A stretch of 64,000 nt of DNA from Sodiomyces alkalinus F11 (lineage: Eukaryota > Ascomycota > Sordariomycetes > Glomerellales > Plectosphaerellaceae): the NCBI RefSeq assembly GCF_003711515.1, contig NW_021167092.1, positions 487,073 to 551,072 of the forward strand, given 5' to 3'. The notes beneath the pieces are model-generated. The model was not told the DNA's origin, ran no database searches, and saw nothing but the letters and a program-made list of their open reading frames with translations. A program made the position numbers and the translations under genes. Shown in pieces: positions 58,946-64,000 of this stretch. Within the stretch, counting starts at the first letter, position 1, and each line of letters opens with the position of its first letter.

Positions 58946-60193
58946 ATGGCGGTTAAGTCACTTGCTGAGCTATGCGTACAAATATGTCAAAAGCACATCA
59001 ACCAACTCACGAGCTTCGGCGATGGGGATGTGTTCGTCCCCCCCGGTTATGTCCGTGAGATTTTGCTCAGAGTCACGGACCCAACTCAGCTGCGCCAAAT
59101 CGAGATCAACTCCCCATACATCGATACGGCTGATATCTGGAAACGCCTCATAAGCCGGGAATTTCCAGTCGAAAGTCGTGACAAGGACTACATTCCTCCC
59201 AAGCCGGCGCAGTGGTATGAAGTCTATGAGAAATATTCCAGCGAACGCCAGATTTCCCAAATGGAGGCCGAGGAGCAATTGCGTCGCCAGTTTCAAGGCC
59301 TCCAAGAACAGAAGGATTCCAGGGTCAGCAAGCTTGTCGATCAGCGCTTTTTGCCCCGGCCACCCAAAACTGGTCGCAGCATTGGGGGCCAGAACAGATC
59401 CTCGAAGGTTTTCTCGAGGGCATCGAGCTTTGGCGGTGGTGGAAGGTCTAAACTAAATAGCGGTGCTAGTGTTCTGAGGAGAGCTCGAAGGGAAGCGGCT
59501 GAGCATGCGCTGATGCGTGGTGTCCTTGCCACTCCGTCCAACACGCCGCCGACTGGGGCGGTAAAGATGATGCCGGCATACATCGTGGAAGGACGTCGCA
59601 TGCTTTCACAGCCGTTTTTCAGACCCTATATCTCTCAGGACCGCCCATCTACACGGACTGCTTTCCGCGCAGGACGAAATGATCTAAAGAAACCTAGAAG
59701 CACTGGGCCGACCTACACATCATCTGCGACCGTACCAGGATTGCGTCACACCCATGCAGATACTCCTTGTAACGACGGACGCCAGCTGAGTGGTCAATCC
59801 GTCCAACAACGCAATCAGGTTTCTACCGAAAAATCTACAGGAAAACCGCCTCTCAAACCCGTTAGACGCCCGGGTCTTCTCTCCAATGCACCTAAGAACA
59901 AGGTCCCCATAGTTGCGAACAACTCGGATCAGCAACTTGCCCGTACGTCTAACTTCACATCGGTCTCTACTTTGACCCTCGCGGTACATAGTGAGAATTC
60001 CGCTCCCGGTGCGAGGCCACGCAAGACAACATCGGGCTCCTCCCTTCAGAGCCCTGAGCAGTCGCCAGGTTTCGGACCGCCAAGCGTCCCATCGAATTCC
60101 CCAGCTTCCGCCAAGTACTCTCCTGTAGTCTTAGCCAGGAAACGAAAACAGGTTGATATATTTATGCCAGCAAAGAAACGTCGACCCTCCTAA
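58946..60193 (+). CDS. Elongin-A (RNA polymerase II elongation factor SIII subunit A)
   Basis: Elongin A binds Elongin B/C-type partners and acts on elongating RNA polymerase II or as a ubiquitin-ligase adaptor in the nucleus (family knowledge). It is intronless, 415 aa from the ATG at 58946 (MAVKSLAELC). The frame stays open to 58829, but those 39 codons lie in transposon-derived leader, so I reject the upstream ATG. Visible: BC box SLAELCVQI (residues 5-13: Ser/Leu, Cys10, Ile13), the Elongin-A core to about residue 95 (PPGYVREILLRV, LRQIEINSPYI, DIWKRLISREFP), a charged helix likely to be a coiled coil (about 97-125, RQISQMEAEEQLRRQFQ), a long disordered Ser/Pro/Arg-rich tail, and C-terminal basic clusters KRKQ and KKRR, a probable nuclear signal. 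Base composition is normal with no RIP stops. Fungal Elongin-A proteins are commonly of this size and layout. Confidence 0.85.
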   Translation: MAVKSLAELCVQICQKHINQLTSFGDGDVFVPPGYVREILLRVTDPTQLRQIEINSPYIDTADIWKRLISREFPVESRDKDYIPPKPAQWYEVYEKYSSERQISQMEAEEQLRRQFQGLQEQKDSRVSKLVDQRFLPRPPKTGRSIGGQNRSSKVFSRASSFGGGGRSKLNSGASVLRRARREAAEHALMRGVLATPSNTPPTGAVKMMPAYIVEGRRMLSQPFFRPYISQDRPSTRTAFRAGRNDLKKPRSTGPTYTSSATVPGLRHTHADTPCNDGRQLSGQSVQQRNQVSTEKSTGKPPLKPVRRPGLLSNAPKNKVPIVANNSDQQLARTSNFTSVSTLTLAVHSENSAPGARPRKTTSGSSLQSPEQSPGFGPPSVPSNSPASAKYSPVVLARKRKQVDIFMPAKKRRPS

Positions 60194-61510
60194 ACATTTT
60201 CAAGGGAAGACGGGATCCGATCCCAACCCTTGAAGTGCCTGGCTGTATGCAAAACTATAAAGCAGCTGATATGGACATCGAGCTTCAAAACATGCATACC
60301 CTGGGTTGATCATTTGGATGGATATCATGAGCGTTGAGCAGAGCATTTGTTTGTTGTGGACAATGTATCCACCCGACTGTTATTAGGGCAACTTAAACAC
60401 GATATCGAGGAAAAGTGTAGAGTGTTGGCTGACGATGGTCTCCTATGTGCGGCAGGGCTGAAGGAAGGATAGAATACAACACCGCTAATCCGATTTCTAA
60501 TGATGTTGGTTTCACGGGATGGATAGTTGCAGGCAGACATGCAGCATGTCGATCATAGGCGCGCCAAAGTGGTCTCCTCGCCGACACGCAACGTACATAT
60601 GTATCAGCACTGGTTGCAATGCTGGTGTCTGAGCCTGGCAAGTGATGCCACCGATCGAAGCTAGCAACACCGTATCCTCATGACCACGGCATGCTGGGAC
60701 TATTGAGAGGCAGGATTCCGTCGTATGTGTAGAGAAATTAACAGACGTCGAGAGTGAAGCCACCCCGTAGGGCAAGGACTAGGTGCAGCGTCGCCCCCGC
60801 CTCAAGTCCATACTCAGATGCCGACTTGTCATCAACCCTGTGCACGAAATAACAATTCGTTAGCCAAGTTCTTGGAGGACGACGTGGTTAATACTTGGAC
60901 ATTCGGTTCTTCCCGGAAGCTAATAGCTCGAGAAGCACGCCATGAGATACGCACATTTGCTTACCGCCATAGATGAGTCGCTGCTGGACAGGGGGAATTC
61001 CCTCCTTCTCCTCTACTCTCTCCTTGATTTGCGATACCTAGGGGCCAGTTACTATGTCAGGTACGGGCAGCGGATCAGTCATCTTCTAGGGTATTGGTGG
61101 AACTTACCTTATACTCGTTCTCGATATCGAGCTCAATTTCCTTGCCCGTAAGCGTTCGGACTCTGGCGCATGAAGTAAGCAAATACACTCGTAAAAAACA
61201 GCGGCGAAATGGGCATACTTGATAAGCATTTCGTCGTGGATGATGATGTCAGGAGATTGGGTTGCTCGAGTGCAAGGGGCAGCAAGTAGTCGCAAGCTTA
61301 CAGAGACGCGCTAAGAAACTGATTCCGGGTGCAACACTGGAGTGAGCCGTAAATCATAGAGAATAGAGACGCGATACACTGTAATAATTGCTGCGAGGCA
61401 AGTAAACCGAACTTGGAGAGGACGTCCGGGTGGAGCAGTAGGTTCATTAAAGGGTAGAGGGACGTGTCAGGTGAGACGGACCACCCCAAATAGCACGTCA
61501 ATCACACTAA
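60194..61510. other. Low-RIP sequence after Elongin-A, no confirmed gene
   Basis: Normal composition for 1.3 kb, so this is host sequence. The best candidate is a minus-strand frame at 61501-61298 (67 codons, MTCYLGWSVSPDTS...) ending after SASL. It could splice at GTAAGC (61302 downward) into further minus-strand sequence reaching about 61104, but I recognise no domain and could not build a convincing model. Smaller overlapping frames at 60325-60775 show no family resemblance. It may hold a short lineage-specific or decayed gene, or UTRs. Confidence 0.35.
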
Positions 61511-62157
61511 AAGAAAATGGGTACGCCTCGTATATCTTTAACTATAAACGAAATATTATAAAACCAAGATTTTGAATATATAATGATACTAACAGTATTA
61601 CAAAACTTTAGTTTCTATTTACTAAAACTATAGGCTATAATTAGACCTAGATATATACAAGGCTAATTATAGGTTATTTATTTATTTATCTATACTATCC
61701 TATCTAATCTAATCCATAGGAGCCTATTTTAGGCTATATAGTCCTTCTCGGGTAGCTATAAAGGGGAAAATCTATAGGAACCCCGGAAAAGCATCTATAC
61801 TCTTCCTTATATATAGTAGTGCTATTATAGAGCCGATATAGGCCCGGTTGATCTCTGCTATATATCTGGAATATACCTTTAGACTAATAGTATAACCGCG
61901 CAGATACGCTTCTAGTGCAAGGCTATGGCTGGTTATATAACCTGGAAAAAGGTAGTATGGTGGCACGGCCACTACCCACCTATATAAGAGGATAGTAGGT
62001 AGACGGTCCCTTGGTAGACTATATTATCTATTATTATTCTTTCTTAATATATCTTTTACTACAATTAAGGTACTAGTTTAGTTTAAGTTACGTTGCCCTA
62101 ATTAGCTTAAGACTATTTATTCTATATCTTCCTCGAAGATTATAGTGTTATAGGTCC
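61511..62157. repeat. RIPed repeats, including a copy of 22095-22400
   Basis: Composition changes sharply to TA-rich at about 61510. From about 61690, words such as AGCCTATTTTAGGCTATATA and CTCGGGTAGCTATAAAGGGG repeat the 22.1-kb region. No gene was seen. Confidence 0.5.
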
Positions 62158-64000
62158 TTTTTTTTTATTTTTTTTATTACCCGCATACAGCCCTAAAGCT
62201 ATAGCGCGGCGCCTATCACCCTAGAGGCTAAAGGCTATCAGAAGCTAGGTACAGTAAAATAAAGCGTACTAATAACTAAAGGAAATCCTCTATTATAATC
62301 TGTCTAATAAACCTAATAACTCTAATAGGTAAAAAACCAAAGCAAAATAACTAGACCGCAGGAATCGTGGTTTACGCCCTATACCACTCCGCCGAGGCTG
62401 TTTTAGTAGCTAAAAGATAGGCCTGTAAGGCCTATATTCCTCTTTTAGTACCGAATAATAGCGGCAGAGATAGCGGTAGGCCTACTAGGGCTTCCCGCAG
62501 GGCTCTTCGTTCGTTTGTATAAAAAAGGCAGGAAAGAATAAGGTATGCTATATCCTGTATAGGGGAGCCGGGATAGCAATAGCGGTCGTTAGGGCAGTTT
62601 TAGGCCCTTTTGTAGTGGGTTTTTAGGTGTCCGAAGCCGGGTTTTAACTACGTAAAAGCCGATTTTACCCACCTAGGGCCTTATATTAGTAGTAGTTTCC
62701 GGGAGAAATAGAGGTTATCGCGGACTAGGCGCTTATATAGACGGCCTAATTAAACTAATTTAGCTTTTCTTTCGGCTCCTCTTCGTTATTCTATAGGGTC
62801 TTTTAGTCTTAGATAAGGGCTTTATTTACCCTGCGTTTTAGGTGGCTAAGGGTAACTAAACTAACGGATTTAGTAGCTTTTTCGGGGTTTAACGCCCCTT
62901 TAGCGACTTTATCTGCTAGTTCGTTACCCTCTATCCCTATATACGAGGGGCACTACTAGACGGAAACCGAAGTACCTAGCTGTTTAAGGCATAAGATAAG
63001 GGCTTAAGCTTCTATAGCCCACTACGAAGTGCGCTAAAGCTCCTGTATAGCCGCCTATAAATCGCTAAAAATATAGTACTTTAGAGGCCTAGGTATCTGC
63101 TCTAGGGTAGCGTAGAGGTCTTAAAGAATAGCGTATAATTCAGCGTCCGCGACTTCGGCAGCGGCCCCTAGGTTAAAGCCTATAGACTTACCGGGCCTTC
63201 CAGTAATAGTCCACTATATTATAGCGGCTATAGCCTACGGAGGCCCTATAGGGGGCCTAGTAGGGTAGCCTAAAGAACCGTCGGTGTAGAAAATAGCAGC
63301 CTATTCCCCTAGGCTATATTATATCTTAGCGAGGGCTTCGAGGTAGGCTATTTTCTGATCAAGGGTTTCGGGGCCAGGGCCAGGGTCTTTAAGAGGGAAA
63401 AAGGGTCTTAGGTCCGCTATAGGTTCTAAGGCCTAGGGGGCCTCCTACCTAGCCGAAGGACCCTTAATATCCTAAGACTAACCTCCTAAAGGTACTGTTT
63501 CTAGGTCTAGCCTATAAAGCTATATAGTAGGCTATAGGGTCTGAAGAAGGGCGATATTTTCCTGGTTTCCGTCTCCTAGGCCCCTTTAAATGCTAGTAAG
63601 GAGCTAGTATTTAATACGGTGGTTGGGTAGAAGCTTTAAGGTCCTAAAGGCATATAGCCTATTACACCTAGTTAACCGGACCGCTACTAGGGGAACTACT
63701 GCTTCGAGTTCTAAAGGCCATAAGGGGGCCCCTCTAAAAGGCCCTGGGGCCCGGACTAAAGCGCCGTACTATAGTCGTTCTAGGCGGTCTACTAGGTGTT
63801 TTTTCGGTGATATAGGGTCTTACTAGAGCTATAAGCCAAAACCAGCTAAGGAGACTATACAGGCTATATATAACTGCCCTAGAGCCTTAAAGGAAAGGCC
63901 CCTGTATGAACAAGCTAGACAATATAGTCTATTTAGGGCCCCTGAAGCTGAGTTTAGGCGTTTTTCGACGTGGGGTTTAAAGGATAGCTTAGAATTAAAC
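62158..64000 (-). mobile_element. Minus-strand LINE, 3' end, running off the window
   Basis: T runs at 62158-62176 mark the poly(A) end of a minus-strand element. The sequence then matches 20280-21200 closely (CTATAGCGCGGCGCCTATCA, GCAGGGCTCTTCGTT). RNase H-type sequence is expected near 62950-62880 on the minus strand, where ...EGNELADKVAK-like reading occurs. Unlike the 20.3-kb copy it extends a further 0.8 kb upstream into Pro/Gly-rich sequence and is cut by the window edge. Confidence 0.6.

Overview
The window looks like a repeat-rich compartment of a filamentous ascomycete (Pezizomycotina) that practises repeat-induced point mutation (RIP). Nearly all of it is very TA-rich. CpA and TpG are conspicuously scarce while CpG survives. 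Every transposon reading frame is riddled with TAG/TAA where CAG, CAA or TGG codons are expected, and active-site Asp codons of reverse transcriptases (RTs) often read as Asn. Introns of about 50-80 bp with GT-AG ends, and three genes with fungal-type protein sequence, support the assignment. I cannot name the species.

Three small islands of normal composition carry host genes: (1) 19.0-20.05 kb, a monoacylglycerol-lipase-type alpha/beta hydrolase (+, one intron); (2) 47.4-50.6 kb, a Mak21/Noc1 (CCAAT-binding factor family) ribosome-biogenesis gene (-, five exons); (3) 58.9-61.5 kb, an Elongin-A homologue (+, intronless) followed by about 1.3 kb of low-RIP sequence with no recognised gene. 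The three genes have unrelated housekeeping roles and form no cluster.

The rest is a layered transposon graveyard. 1-4.5 kb: unassigned RIP-degraded sequence, including a collinear dead reading frame at about 2.15-4.02 kb, then a small copia fragment. 4.5-9.45 kb: a plus-strand Tad-like LINE with endonuclease, RT and RNase H. Its RT is interrupted by a tRNA-headed SINE (6489-6960) flanked by a near-perfect target duplication. 10.1-12.3 kb: 3' part of a copia element with its LTR. 13.0-18.9 kb: a complete minus-strand copia (family C) inserted into an older LTR of the same family. 20.3-22.4 kb: LINE pieces, another family C LTR, a TTA-rich microsatellite. 26.9-35.8 kb: a plus-strand gypsy split inside its RT by a 6.05-kb copia (family B). 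35.9-36.5 kb: a non-autonomous element with long terminal inverted repeats and an internal tandem repeat carrying CACGTG palindromes. 36.5-43.7 kb: a LINE ORF1 fragment, a gypsy LTR and a plus-strand chromodomain gypsy. 44.0-47.3 kb: another unassigned dead frame, a hairpin-bearing repeat and a foldback MITE just 3' of MAK21. 50.6-58.8 kb: a second family C copia containing a truncated minus-strand chromodomain gypsy. 61.5-64.0 kb: repeats and a minus-strand LINE running off the end.

The most unusual points are the tRNA-derived SINE, the Elongin-A leader built next to a copia LTR end and an arm of the same inverted-repeat element seen at 36 kb, and two dead open frames that match no transposon protein I recognise.
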